NCBI RefSeq assembly: GCF_022440845.1
Contig: NZ_JAKNTO010000001.1
Span: forward strand, 2,108,001-2,172,000
Reading direction: 5' to 3'
Source: Ruminococcus sp. OA3
GTDB lineage: Bacteria; Bacillota; Clostridia; Lachnospirales; Lachnospiraceae
DNA: 64,000 bases
Made by a program: the position numbers and the translations under genes. Shown piece after piece: positions 44,472-52,628 of this stretch (position 1 is its first letter; each line of letters begins with the position of its first letter). The notes beneath the pieces were generated by a model. That model had not been told where the DNA came from, did no database searches, and worked only from the letters and a program-made list of their open reading frames with translations.

Positions 44472-46013
44472 ATGATTTTGACAAAGAAAATGGTACAGGT
44501 AAAAAACACAGTCGTAGGTGGGAGTGATTATACAAGATTTATAACAATCGCACCATCAAGTGCAGAAGAAATGAAATGCCAGATGAAAGAGGCGGCAGCA
44601 TTAGGAGAAGCAGGGATTGAGATTAAAGTTGGAAATCTCACGAATATAGGTGACGCACTTACTGTTTTAAAAGAATGTAAAGATGACATGGCAGGACAGG
44701 CAGTGATCCTTAACCTGGATACAACAGGCTACGATGCGGCAGCATCGGATGATGAGAAATTGCAGGCGGCAGAGGAAGCCGCAAAGGCAGGCAGCGTTGA
44801 TATCATCGGTGCTGAGGCATTTGCATCTGAGACATATGTTGCGGCAATGAAGAAGATTACGGTGGAAGGCGGCGTGAAACTGATGCTTTCTTATATCAAT
44901 TTTGACGGAATTGCAGCGGAAGATGAAATCATACATACGGCAAAGGCTGCCCAGACGAAAGGTGCCGATATGATTTACCTTGCGTATATGGCAAAGGATG
45001 ACCCGGATGTGATCGTGCTGGGCTACGCGGCAAAGAAAATCGCGGCGGACAATCTGGTCAGCGTGCCGACTTGTGTATTTCCGATGGGAGAAGTCGGATT
45101 CCAGACACGGATCTTATCGGAGCGGTGCGGAAATAACTTTGGTTTCTATCATCTCGCCGAGCCGGAAGACGGCCTGTTCGAAAGCTATGCACAGTATCGG
45201 GCAATGTATGAGATTTACGGCGGCTGTAAAAAAATACAGAGCAAAGTTCAGTTCAACATGGGTGAGAAACACATCATGGGCGGCGAACGCTTCATTCGCT
45301 GTTTTATGCTGAAAGAGAGAACAAAGGACGATATCCTGGAAGCGGCAAGAAATGTGGCGCGTTACAATCCGGAGATGGTTGAATGGCGTGTGGATTACTG
45401 TCTGCCGATGGACAACAGCAAATTTACAGAAGATTATTGGAAAAATGCCCTGAAAGAGATCAAGGAAATCCTGCCGGATGTACCGATGCTTATGACTTTC
45501 CGCGTTAAAAAAGAGGGTGGAAAGACATGGTATCCGGACGCACTTCGTCTGAAAATGGCTTGCGCACTGGTAAGTACAGGATTGGTTGAATACTGTGACT
45601 GTGAGATCGACAATGACATCGATTATATCAACACACTGAAAGATGCCTGTGTGAAATCAAATACAAAATTTGTTGTATCACAGCACAAATGGACAGAAAC
45701 ACCGGGCAATGAGGAAATTGCTGCAACCTTCAGAGAATGTGTTGAAAAGGGCGCGGACCTTCCGAAATTCTATTTGATGGCGACGAACTATGACGATGCA
45801 GTCAGGACCTCTGTCGTGACGAAAAAACTCAGAGAAGAAGAACTGGACATGCCGATCATTATCTGTGCGATGGGAGATACCGGATTGATCACCAGGACTC
45901 TTGGTGGCTGCATGGGCGCTGACTTCGAGTTCATCGATGTTACCGGCATCAAAGGCGGAGAAGAAGAAGACGTCCGCTACGTTGATCAGCTGGCAGAAAT
46001 TTTTGGATATTAA
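44472..46013 (+). CDS. Double-length type I 3-dehydroquinate dehydratase-like protein with one inactive half
   Basis: 513 residues, about twice the usual 250. The C-terminal half has the type I dehydroquinase active-site set: Glu304 and Arg306 in VEWRVDY, Arg344 and Glu348 in FRVKKEGG, His405 in SQHKW, the Schiff-base Lys432 in LPKFYLM and Arg475 in ITRTLG. The carboxylate-binding loop (Ser and Gln in E. coli AroD) reads TGIKGGE here, so the substrate may differ. The N-terminal half follows the same order (GIEIKV, VDIIGAEAF, LSYINF, ADMIYLAYM, FQTRIL) but lacks the Lys and His, so it is a pseudo-enzyme domain. It probably imitates the normal homodimer. The ATG at 44472 follows AAAGGAGC. It is the first gene of a catabolic operon, which argues against biosynthetic AroD. 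Confidence 0.82.
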   Translation: MILTKKMVQVKNTVVGGSDYTRFITIAPSSAEEMKCQMKEAAALGEAGIEIKVGNLTNIGDALTVLKECKDDMAGQAVILNLDTTGYDAAASDDEKLQAAEEAAKAGSVDIIGAEAFASETYVAAMKKITVEGGVKLMLSYINFDGIAAEDEIIHTAKAAQTKGADMIYLAYMAKDDPDVIVLGYAAKKIAADNLVSVPTCVFPMGEVGFQTRILSERCGNNFGFYHLAEPEDGLFESYAQYRAMYEIYGGCKKIQSKVQFNMGEKHIMGGERFIRCFMLKERTKDDILEAARNVARYNPEMVEWRVDYCLPMDNSKFTEDYWKNALKEIKEILPDVPMLMTFRVKKEGGKTWYPDALRLKMACALVSTGLVEYCDCEIDNDIDYINTLKDACVKSNTKFVVSQHKWTETPGNEEIAATFRECVEKGADLPKFYLMATNYDDAVRTSVVTKKLREEELDMPIIICAMGDTGLITRTLGGCMGADFEFIDVTGIKGGEEEDVRYVDQLAEIFGY

Positions 46014-46025
46014 GGAGGATATAGA

Positions 46026-47057
46026 ATGAAAGCAGCAATATTTGAAGGCGAAGGTACGCTTACCGTAAAAGAGATTCCGGTGCCGAAGATCACAAAGCCG
46101 GACGATGTCATTATTAAAGTGGAGGCAGCCAGCATCTGCGGCAGCGATATTCACGGACTGGCAGTGCCTCCGGGACAGTACATGAAGCCCGGCATCATTT
46201 ACGGACACGAGTTCAGCGGTGTGGTTGCCGAGGTCGGCGCTGAGGTGAAGGGTTTTGCAGTTGGGGACAGAGTGGCTGTCAACCCGCGCGTCCGCTGCGG
46301 AAGCTGCTACGAGTGCACTCATGGAAGAGGTGATCTCTGTTCCAATTCTGACCATTACGGACAGCTCGCGGACGGCGGATTTGCAGAATATGCACTGACA
46401 AGCGCGAAACAGCTCTATCATGTGGCGGACGGCGTCAGCCCGGATCTTGCGGCCCAGACAGAACCGCTGGCATGTGTTGTCAGTTCGATTAAAAAAGTAA
46501 ATCCGACACCGATGGATTATGTGATTCTATACGGTGCGGGTCCCATCGGCCTGACGTTCCTGCGCACACTGAAAGCATTTGGCGTGAAGAACCTTATCAT
46601 GACGGCAAAGGGTGAGGATCGTGTGGCGGAGGCAAAAGCATGCGGCGCAGAGATCGTTGTGGATGTAGAAAAAGAAAATATTGAGGACGTTGTAAAGGCA
46701 AACTGGCCGTTCAAAGCAGACGTGATCATCGATGCGGTGGGAAGAGGCGCTGTTCTTCCGGAGGCGATGAGACTGATCAACCCGCAGGGACGTATCCTTC
46801 TCTTTGGACTGGACAATAACGCCCGCTCTGAAATTGCACCGGGCGCAATCGTACTGGACGAGATCATGATCGTCGGCGCGCTTGGCAAGGATTTCCCGGG
46901 CGCTCTGGAATTGCTTCAAAATGAAGAACTCGGACTTGAAAAATTTATTACCCATAGATTCACACTGGAAGATATTCACAAAGGAATCGAGCTGATGCGA
47001 AATAAGAAGGCGTGCCGCGTATTGGTCTACCCGAACGGGCTGCCCAGGAATGACTGA
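46026..47057 (+). CDS. Zinc-dependent medium-chain dehydrogenase (first)
   Basis: 343-residue NAD(P)-dependent alcohol/polyol dehydrogenase. Catalytic-zinc ligands are in ICGSDIHG and GHEFSG, structural-zinc cysteines in RCGSCYECTHGRGDLC, and the nucleotide-binding motif is YGAGPIGLTFLRTL. It resembles sorbitol, threonine or galactitol dehydrogenases. AAGGAGG lies just before the ATG, 12 bases after the dehydroquinase-like gene. Likely role: oxidation of a ring or side hydroxyl of the imported substrate; the substrate is not readable. Confidence 0.9.
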   Translation: MKAAIFEGEGTLTVKEIPVPKITKPDDVIIKVEAASICGSDIHGLAVPPGQYMKPGIIYGHEFSGVVAEVGAEVKGFAVGDRVAVNPRVRCGSCYECTHGRGDLCSNSDHYGQLADGGFAEYALTSAKQLYHVADGVSPDLAAQTEPLACVVSSIKKVNPTPMDYVILYGAGPIGLTFLRTLKAFGVKNLIMTAKGEDRVAEAKACGAEIVVDVEKENIEDVVKANWPFKADVIIDAVGRGAVLPEAMRLINPQGRILLFGLDNNARSEIAPGAIVLDEIMIVGALGKDFPGALELLQNEELGLEKFITHRFTLEDIHKGIELMRNKKACRVLVYPNGLPRND

Positions 47058-47075
47058 TCGGAAAGGGAGATGACC

Positions 47076-48122
47076 ATGAAAGAAGGAATGATGAAAGGAA
47101 TTGCTTTTATCAGCACAGGCAAGTATGCACATGTGGAAAGACCGATTCCGAAAATTGAAAAGAATCACGATGTACTGATCAGGATACTTGCCACAAGCAT
47201 CTGCGGTACTGATGTACATATTCTGGCAACACCGCCTCTGTATCCGGCGACGCCCGGTAAGATCATCGGTCACGAGATGGTGGGTGAGGTCGTGGAATGC
47301 GGAAGCGAAGTGACCGAATTTCAGGCTGGCGACCGTGTGATCATGGATAATAATATTGCCTGTGGGACGTGTGAGATCTGCAGGCTCGGAGACTATAATG
47401 TCTGTCCGAATATGAAATCCATCGGCATGGAGATCGACGGAACGTTTGCACAGTACTGTGTGGCGCCGGACAGTAACCTGGCAAAGATCAACAAAGATGT
47501 GCCGCTTGAGCGGGCAATCTTTGCAGAGCCGCTGAATGTGGCATTCGGCGGTCTGAAGAAAGTAAAGATGATGCCGGGGGACAATGTGGTGATCGTCGGC
47601 GGCGGTCCGATCGGCATGTATTTTGTAAAGCTGTGTAAGCAGATGGGAGCCGGCAAGGTTCTTGTGACCGGGAGATCCCCGTCCCGCAGAAAGTATCTGG
47701 AAATGAGCGGTGCAGACCGCATCATCAATACGCGGGAAGAAGATCTGCTGACGGCGGTGCATGAGGAGATGCCGCTCGGTGCAGATCTTGTGATTGAGTG
47801 TGTCGGCACCATGATTGGTCCGTGTGTCGATTGCTGCAGGCCGGGAGGAACGGTGCTCGTGGAAGGATTGAGCGAAAATGAGTATCAGAGTATCAGCCAG
47901 CACATCATCGCGCGTAAGGGAGTGAATGTGATCGGCAGCTTCATCGGAAATAATGTGCTTCAGGCGGTTGCCAACGGACTGAACAGTGGGATGCTGGATT
48001 TCGAATATATGATCACGCATAAACTGACATTTGACCAGTTTGACGAAGGGCTGGAAGCGATGCGAAACGGAACGGCGCTGGAAGTCATACTGTACCCGTG
48101 GGGTCTCCCCGGGGAAGCGTAG
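47076..48122 (+). CDS. Zinc-dependent medium-chain dehydrogenase (second)
   Basis: 348-residue paralogous medium-chain dehydrogenase. It has SICGTDVH, GHEMVGE, structural-zinc ACGTCEICRLGDYNVCPN and VGGGPIGMYFVKL. It differs throughout from the gene at 46026, so it probably acts on another intermediate. AAAGGGAG sits 6 bases before the ATG at 47076; ATG 47070 is an alternative with poor spacing. Two consecutive dehydrogenases beside a dehydroquinase-like enzyme would fit oxidation of substrate and product in a quinate/shikimate-like route, as inference. Confidence 0.9.
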   Translation: MKEGMMKGIAFISTGKYAHVERPIPKIEKNHDVLIRILATSICGTDVHILATPPLYPATPGKIIGHEMVGEVVECGSEVTEFQAGDRVIMDNNIACGTCEICRLGDYNVCPNMKSIGMEIDGTFAQYCVAPDSNLAKINKDVPLERAIFAEPLNVAFGGLKKVKMMPGDNVVIVGGGPIGMYFVKLCKQMGAGKVLVTGRSPSRRKYLEMSGADRIINTREEDLLTAVHEEMPLGADLVIECVGTMIGPCVDCCRPGGTVLVEGLSENEYQSISQHIIARKGVNVIGSFIGNNVLQAVANGLNSGMLDFEYMITHKLTFDQFDEGLEAMRNGTALEVILYPWGLPGEA

Positions 48123-48145
48123 CGGACAGCAGGAGAGGAGAAAAA

Positions 48146-49159
48146 ATGGAATTAGCGATTGGAGTAGTGGGACTCGGCGCGATCGGCAGAGATCATGTCA
48201 AACGTTTTGATGAACGGATCACCGGCTGTAAAGTGGTTGCTGTTTCCGAAGTAAATGAGGAAGTCGGACGCAGGGTTGCAAAGCAGTACGGCGCAAAATT
48301 TTATGCGGACGGGGAGGAATTGATCAACAGCCCCGAAGTTCAGGCGGTGGTGGTTACCACATGGGATCCGGCTCATGCGCAGTATGTACTGGCAAGTATC
48401 AAGGCCGGAAAATATGTGTTCTGCGAGAAGCCGCTGGCAACGGAGGCTGCAGAGTGTGAAAAGATTCTTGCGGCGGAGCAGGCATTCGGCAAAAAAATCG
48501 TTCAGGTCGGGTTTATGCGCCGCTATGATCCGGGCTATACGGAACTGAAGAAAACGATCGGGGAAGGAAAAATCGGTCAGCCCCTGATCGTCCATGCATG
48601 TCACAGAAATATGACCCATGCGGCGACGATGACATCGGAGATGTCCATCAAAAACTCCGGCGTTCATGAAATCGATGTTCTGCGCTGGCTTCTGGATGAT
48701 GAGTATGTATCAGGGCAGGTCGTTCTTCCGCGGCAGAGCCGCATTTCGGCCAAAGAGGGACTACAGGATCCGCAGATCATGATGCTGAGAACGAAGCAAG
48801 GGATCTGTATTGACGTGGAGATCAGTCAGAGTTCCGGATACGGATATGATATTCAGTGTGAAGTTGTGGGTGATCTGGGAACAGCAAGGCTGCCGGATCC
48901 GCCAGGAGTGATCACGAAGACGGATTGCAGCCGTGCAGCAGGCATCATGCCGGGATGGGAAACACGTTTTGTCGAGGCATATAACATTGAGATGCAGGAC
49001 TGGGTTGACCGCGTGAAAAATGCGCAGCCGCTCGTCGGCGCCTCTGCATGGGACGGCTATGTGGCCTGTGTGACATCCAATATATTGGGACAGTGCCGCG
49101 AGGAAGGCGGAACATCAAAGGAAATCGTCCTTCCGGAAAAACCGGAATTTTATAACTAA
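48146..49159 (+). CDS. Gfo/Idh/MocA family oxidoreductase, inositol 2-dehydrogenase-like
   Basis: 337-residue NAD(P)-dependent oxidoreductase. Rossmann motif IGVVGLGAIGRDHVKRF at the N-terminus, EKPLA (catalytic-region Lys) near residue 95, and GVHEIDVLRWLL near residue 172 with the His/Asp of the IolG type. AGGAGAGGAG precedes the ATG. IolG-like enzymes oxidise one hydroxyl of a cyclitol or sugar to a ketone, which fits a ring-shaped polyol as substrate of this operon. Myo-inositol itself is not shown. Confidence 0.88.
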   Translation: MELAIGVVGLGAIGRDHVKRFDERITGCKVVAVSEVNEEVGRRVAKQYGAKFYADGEELINSPEVQAVVVTTWDPAHAQYVLASIKAGKYVFCEKPLATEAAECEKILAAEQAFGKKIVQVGFMRRYDPGYTELKKTIGEGKIGQPLIVHACHRNMTHAATMTSEMSIKNSGVHEIDVLRWLLDDEYVSGQVVLPRQSRISAKEGLQDPQIMMLRTKQGICIDVEISQSSGYGYDIQCEVVGDLGTARLPDPPGVITKTDCSRAAGIMPGWETRFVEAYNIEMQDWVDRVKNAQPLVGASAWDGYVACVTSNILGQCREEGGTSKEIVLPEKPEFYN

Positions 49160-49170
49160 AAGGAGACGCT

Positions 49171-50055
49171 ATGCATTACAATGGACCGATCGTACGGCCG
49201 CAGACGGATGCAGACAGTATTTTTATTGAAGTGACCGTGGGCTGTACTCACAATCAATGCAGTTTTTGTAATTTTTATGAAGGCTATCCTTTTTCTGTCG
49301 CATCAATGCAACAGATTGAAGAGGATTTGATCGAGGCGAGCCGAAGATACCCCGCGGCGAAAAAAATCTGGGCCAACGGAGGAAATCCATATGCGCTCGG
49401 CACAGAAAGACTGGCCAGAATCGGAAATTTGATCAAAACATATTTTCCGGAAAGCCGCATATCTGCTTATGCCAGAGTTACGGATCTTACACGAAAGAGT
49501 GTGGAAGAGATGAAACTGCTGAGAACATGTGGATTCGAGGATTTGGTTGTAGGCTTTGAGACGGGCGATGATGAGGCGCTTGCATACGTAAATAAGGGAT
49601 ACACATCAGCGGACGTCCTGTCAGGCTGTAAAAAATTAGAGGAAGCGGGAGTTGATTATCGGTTGATTTTTCTGGGCGGTTTGGCTGGAAAAGGAAAATG
49701 TGAAACGTCCGCAAAAAAGACAGCGCGTCTGCTGAATCAGCTGAATCCGTATCTGATGTATTTGAATTCCGTATCGATACTGCCGGGAACAAAATTGTAC
49801 GAAGACCGTGAAAGCGGCATTTTCCAGGAAGCGGGAGAGCGGGAGCTCGTATTGGAGTTCATCACGATGCTGGAGGACATGGAACATGAGATCGCGATTT
49901 TTGCGGCACCGAACACAACGCCCTTTTCCTTCTTTGTGGATTTGCAGCCGCAAAAGCAAGAACTTCTTGCCTTTATGAGAAAGTATGTGGATGGGCTTGA
50001 TGAGAATCAGGAAGAGCAGATTGCAAAGCAAAGGAGCAGCGGAAGAAGCGTATAG
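49171..50055 (+). CDS. Radical SAM protein, function unknown
   Basis: 294 residues. The cluster motif GCTHNQCSFCNFY has CX4CX2C spacing in place of the common CX3CX2C, as in several COG1032-like radical SAM proteins. GFETGDDEALAYVNKGYT and FLGGLAGKG follow in the usual barrel order. No extra cluster or cobalamin domain is present. AAAGGAG precedes the ATG, 11 bases after the oxidoreductase gene, so it belongs to the operon. Its job there is not obvious; it could act on the substrate or be a passenger. Confidence 0.85.
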   Translation: MHYNGPIVRPQTDADSIFIEVTVGCTHNQCSFCNFYEGYPFSVASMQQIEEDLIEASRRYPAAKKIWANGGNPYALGTERLARIGNLIKTYFPESRISAYARVTDLTRKSVEEMKLLRTCGFEDLVVGFETGDDEALAYVNKGYTSADVLSGCKKLEEAGVDYRLIFLGGLAGKGKCETSAKKTARLLNQLNPYLMYLNSVSILPGTKLYEDRESGIFQEAGERELVLEFITMLEDMEHEIAIFAAPNTTPFSFFVDLQPQKQELLAFMRKYVDGLDENQEEQIAKQRSSGRSV

Positions 50056-50132
50056 AAACGGATTGGATCACCAAGGGGAACCCTCAAAGTCATAGGACAT
50101 AGGGGGACAGGTAAGAGAAAGGAAAACATCTT

Positions 50133-51383
50133 ATGAGAAAAAAAGTATTGGCACTGGGACTTATCTTCGCTATGACATTGTCGCTTTTCGGATGCGGGGG
50201 AAAAGAAGAAGGAGCAGCTTCGGCAGATAAAGCCGCAGCAGAGGAAACAGCAAAGGGAACAGCAAAAGAAACAACAGAAGAGAGCAGCGATGAGGCAGAA
50301 GGCTCCGAAGTGACCACGGTAGGTGACGCCGAGGCCTGGGTAATGAACATGGACGATATGCTGGCAGGTTCCCCGTTTGAAGGCCTGACGGCAAATGAAG
50401 CATACAGTTATCAGCTGATTGTAAAGTCTTTCTCAGCGAGCTTTTTCACGGCGGTTGCAGAAGGAGCCGAAGCGGCGGCCGAAGAGCTGGGTGTTGAACT
50501 TACCTGCAATGGACCAAATACAGAGTCAGATATCGCAGATCAGGTGAATATGTTCAATACGGCAATCCTGAACGGACTGGACGGTGTCGCAATTGCGCCT
50601 TCAGATGCCTCAGCGGTTCTTGACTCCCTGAAAACGGCAAAAGAAAAAGGTGTTCCGGTTGTGTTATTTGACAGCGGTGTGGAAAATGCACCGGAAGGCT
50701 CCGTCCTGGGAACGGTGGCAACAGACAGTGTGGCAGCAGGCCGTATCGGAGCGGAAAACGTTTACAAAGCAGTTTCTTATAAAGTAAGCGATGGTCCGAT
50801 CCGTATCGGTATGGTGGCAAATGACAGTACATCTGCGAGCAATACGCTGCGTGGTCTCGGATTTGTAGACGGTATCGTTGAGCTTGGAAAAGCGGACGGA
50901 TACCGTGTCGCAGTTATTGGAAACGAATGGTTTACAAAGAATTGCTCTGACGTCGGGGAGGAAAGCACGGCAGATATCATCGTAGAGTGCCGAGTGCCCG
51001 CGACGGCGCTGGTGGATTTTTGTGCAAGTGAAGTATCTGCGGTCTGTAATAAAACAGATACGGTTGCAGTATTCGGAACGAACCAGACCGTCACAGAGGG
51101 AATCATCATGGCGAACAACAACCTGCAGATGTTGGGAGCTGACCCGGAAACATCCATCATCGGAACCGGATTCGACGCAGGTGCTACGATCAAGGAAAAC
51201 GTTGCCAATGGTACACTGTACGGATGTGTCACACAGATGCCATACGCCATGGGGTATTATTCTATTGCTACACTGGTAGCAAATAATAATGGTGACGAGG
51301 CAGGCGATCTGCCCATTCCTGCGTACTGGTATAATGCAGAGAACATGGATGATCCGTTGATTGCCCCGAACCTTTACGACTAG
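50133..51383 (+). CDS. Sugar-type ABC transporter substrate-binding lipoprotein
   Basis: 416-residue lipoprotein. Signal peptide with lipobox LFGC (Cys21), an acidic and Ala-rich linker to about residue 55, then a periplasmic-binding-protein type I fold: YQLIVKSFSASFFTAVAEGA, QVNMFNTAILNGLDGVAIAPSD, KGVPVVLFDSGV and TVAVFGTNQTVTEG. It is longer than RbsB by some 100 residues. It is most likely the binding protein of the transporter at 40719-44215, although it is encoded at the end of the catabolic operon. Confidence 0.9.
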   Translation: MRKKVLALGLIFAMTLSLFGCGGKEEGAASADKAAAEETAKGTAKETTEESSDEAEGSEVTTVGDAEAWVMNMDDMLAGSPFEGLTANEAYSYQLIVKSFSASFFTAVAEGAEAAAEELGVELTCNGPNTESDIADQVNMFNTAILNGLDGVAIAPSDASAVLDSLKTAKEKGVPVVLFDSGVENAPEGSVLGTVATDSVAAGRIGAENVYKAVSYKVSDGPIRIGMVANDSTSASNTLRGLGFVDGIVELGKADGYRVAVIGNEWFTKNCSDVGEESTADIIVECRVPATALVDFCASEVSAVCNKTDTVAVFGTNQTVTEGIIMANNNLQMLGADPETSIIGTGFDAGATIKENVANGTLYGCVTQMPYAMGYYSIATLVANNNGDEAGDLPIPAYWYNAENMDDPLIAPNLYD

Positions 51384-51398
51384 ACGCTGCCGGCATCT

Positions 51399-51427
51399 GC
51401 CTGCACCCGAAGTTACCGGGTGCAGGC
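51399..51427 (+). terminator. Terminator hairpin of the catabolic operon, interrupted by an IS
   Basis: GCCTGCACCCG pairs perfectly with CGGGTGCAGGC around seven bases. The IS begins 14 bases downstream, and its 26-bp flanking duplication covers the right arm of this hairpin. Confidence 0.75.
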
Positions 51428-51440
51428 GCCTGGAGCAGGA
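51415..51440 (+). repeat. Left 26-bp direct repeat flanking the IS
   Basis: Identical to 52509-52534. Because this left copy pairs with the arm at 51399-51409, it is the original and the right copy was created by insertion. 26 bp is long for a target duplication. Confidence 0.85.
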
Positions 51441-52508
51441 TGTAGGTTTGTCAAACATATGTTACAGTGACATCAGATAATTATCCAGTACCTGTTTTGG
51501 GGTTTTCCATCCAAGTGGGCGCATAGGAAAGTTATTATAATCTCTGCGGTTATAGAGTTTTAACTGTTTGCTGAAGTCTTCAAAAGAGTAAAAACTGTGG
51601 ACAGCATAGAAACGCTCATTGTCTTTCCTGTGGCTTCGCTCCACTTTGCCATTATGCCTTGGAGTAAATGGACGTATCAGCTTGTGCCTGATGCCGTATT
51701 CCTTAAGCCGGACTTGAAAGATGGTAGGTTTATCCGAACCGCCGTAAGAGCTGAAGCGTTTGGTAAATTCCTGACCATTATCAGTCTGGACACATTCGAC
51801 AGGGCAGGGAAACGCTTTGATAAGATGCTCAAGGAACAAGGCAGCGGAATAGGAGCTGTGTTCTTCAAATGCTTCCACAAACCGCCATCTGGAGTACTCA
51901 TCAATGGCGGTGTACTGATAAAACCGTTGGTCTTTGGCTTCATTCATGAGACAGGCAGAAGGGACAAATTTCACGTCAATCTGAATCCGCTGTCCGGGAT
52001 AGGCCATCTGCTCATAAGGCTTAGGGATGTACTTGGGATTCGGAGGATGAACAGCCATAATCCCCTGTTTTCTAAGGAAACGGTAAAGCCCGGGAATAGA
52101 ACGGGAATAACCGCGCTGCATAAGTTTTACCCAAAAGATGACTAAACCAGCCTCAGGATTACGTCTGCGCATATCGGTAATCATTTTGATCTCCTGAGGC
52201 GTATGCTGATTGGGATGGCTGTGTGGGCGTCTGGAGCGTTCACGGAGGGACTCCATAGAGCCGTCAAAGCGACGTTTCCAGCGATAGATATACTGCCGAT
52301 TGGTTTTATATTTAACGGCAGCTTTGGTAACGCCATACTTCTCAGCGTAACGGATCAGGGATAGACGGTATCTCATATCTTGTGTTATACTAGCCATAGC
52401 AGGGAACTCCTTTGTTTATGTTGTGGTTGTGGTGACTAAAATATAACACAAAGGAGAGATCCCTGCATTTTAATTATTCAGTTGTAACATATGTATTGTA
52501 ATCCTACA
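51441..52508. mobile_element. Insertion sequence, 1068 bp, IS481-like
   Basis: Terminal inverted repeats begin TGTAGG at both ends and share CATATGTTACA; the first 26 bases match at 20 positions. One transposase gene occupies nearly the whole element on the minus strand. Exact 26-bp direct repeats flank it. Intact ends and an intact reading frame point to a recent insertion. Confidence 0.88.
51462..52397 (-). CDS. DDE (rve-type) transposase, IS481-like
   Basis: 311-residue transposase. The N-terminal 60 residues form a helix-turn-helix (YGVTKAAVKYKTNRQYIYRWKRRF), followed by a helical linker with RRPHSHPNQHT and an integrase-core catalytic domain. The catalytic residues are in RIQIDVKFVP (Asp), CVQTDNGQEFT (Asp) and HNGKVERSHRKDNERF (Glu). 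The single frame with no frameshift and this layout fit IS481 better than classical IS3. GGAGTTCC precedes the start on the minus strand. Confidence 0.9.
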   Translation of the reverse strand: MASITQDMRYRLSLIRYAEKYGVTKAAVKYKTNRQYIYRWKRRFDGSMESLRERSRRPHSHPNQHTPQEIKMITDMRRRNPEAGLVIFWVKLMQRGYSRSIPGLYRFLRKQGIMAVHPPNPKYIPKPYEQMAYPGQRIQIDVKFVPSACLMNEAKDQRFYQYTAIDEYSRWRFVEAFEEHSSYSAALFLEHLIKAFPCPVECVQTDNGQEFTKRFSSYGGSDKPTIFQVRLKEYGIRHKLIRPFTPRHNGKVERSHRKDNERFYAVHSFYSFEDFSKQLKLYNRRDYNNFPMRPLGWKTPKQVLDNYLMSL

Positions 52509-52534
52509 ACCGGGTGCAGGCGCCTGGAGCAGGA
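52509..52534 (+). repeat. Right 26-bp direct repeat flanking the IS
   Basis: Exact copy of 51415-51440, adjoining the TGTAGG terminal repeat of the IS. Confidence 0.85.
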
Positions 52535-52628
52535 TTCCTTGACTTTTAGTGCGGTTTCATTTAATATTTAACTCAGATCATGTCGCCAGACAGGCGGCAT
52601 ACTTTAAAAACCTAAGGCAGGGAGCAGG

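Noticed and set aside
44472-46013. Housekeeping shikimate-pathway AroD
   Set aside because: Double length, the altered carboxylate-binding loop and its position first in a catabolic operon behind a transporter make a biosynthetic role unlikely; no other aromatic biosynthesis gene is near.
46527-48020. A 497-codon open frame on the minus strand opposite the two dehydrogenase genes
   Set aside because: The opposite strand encodes two complete enzymes with full motifs. The antisense translation is rich in His, Arg and Ile, has no recognisable domain and no ribosome binding site, so it is a shadow of codon usage.
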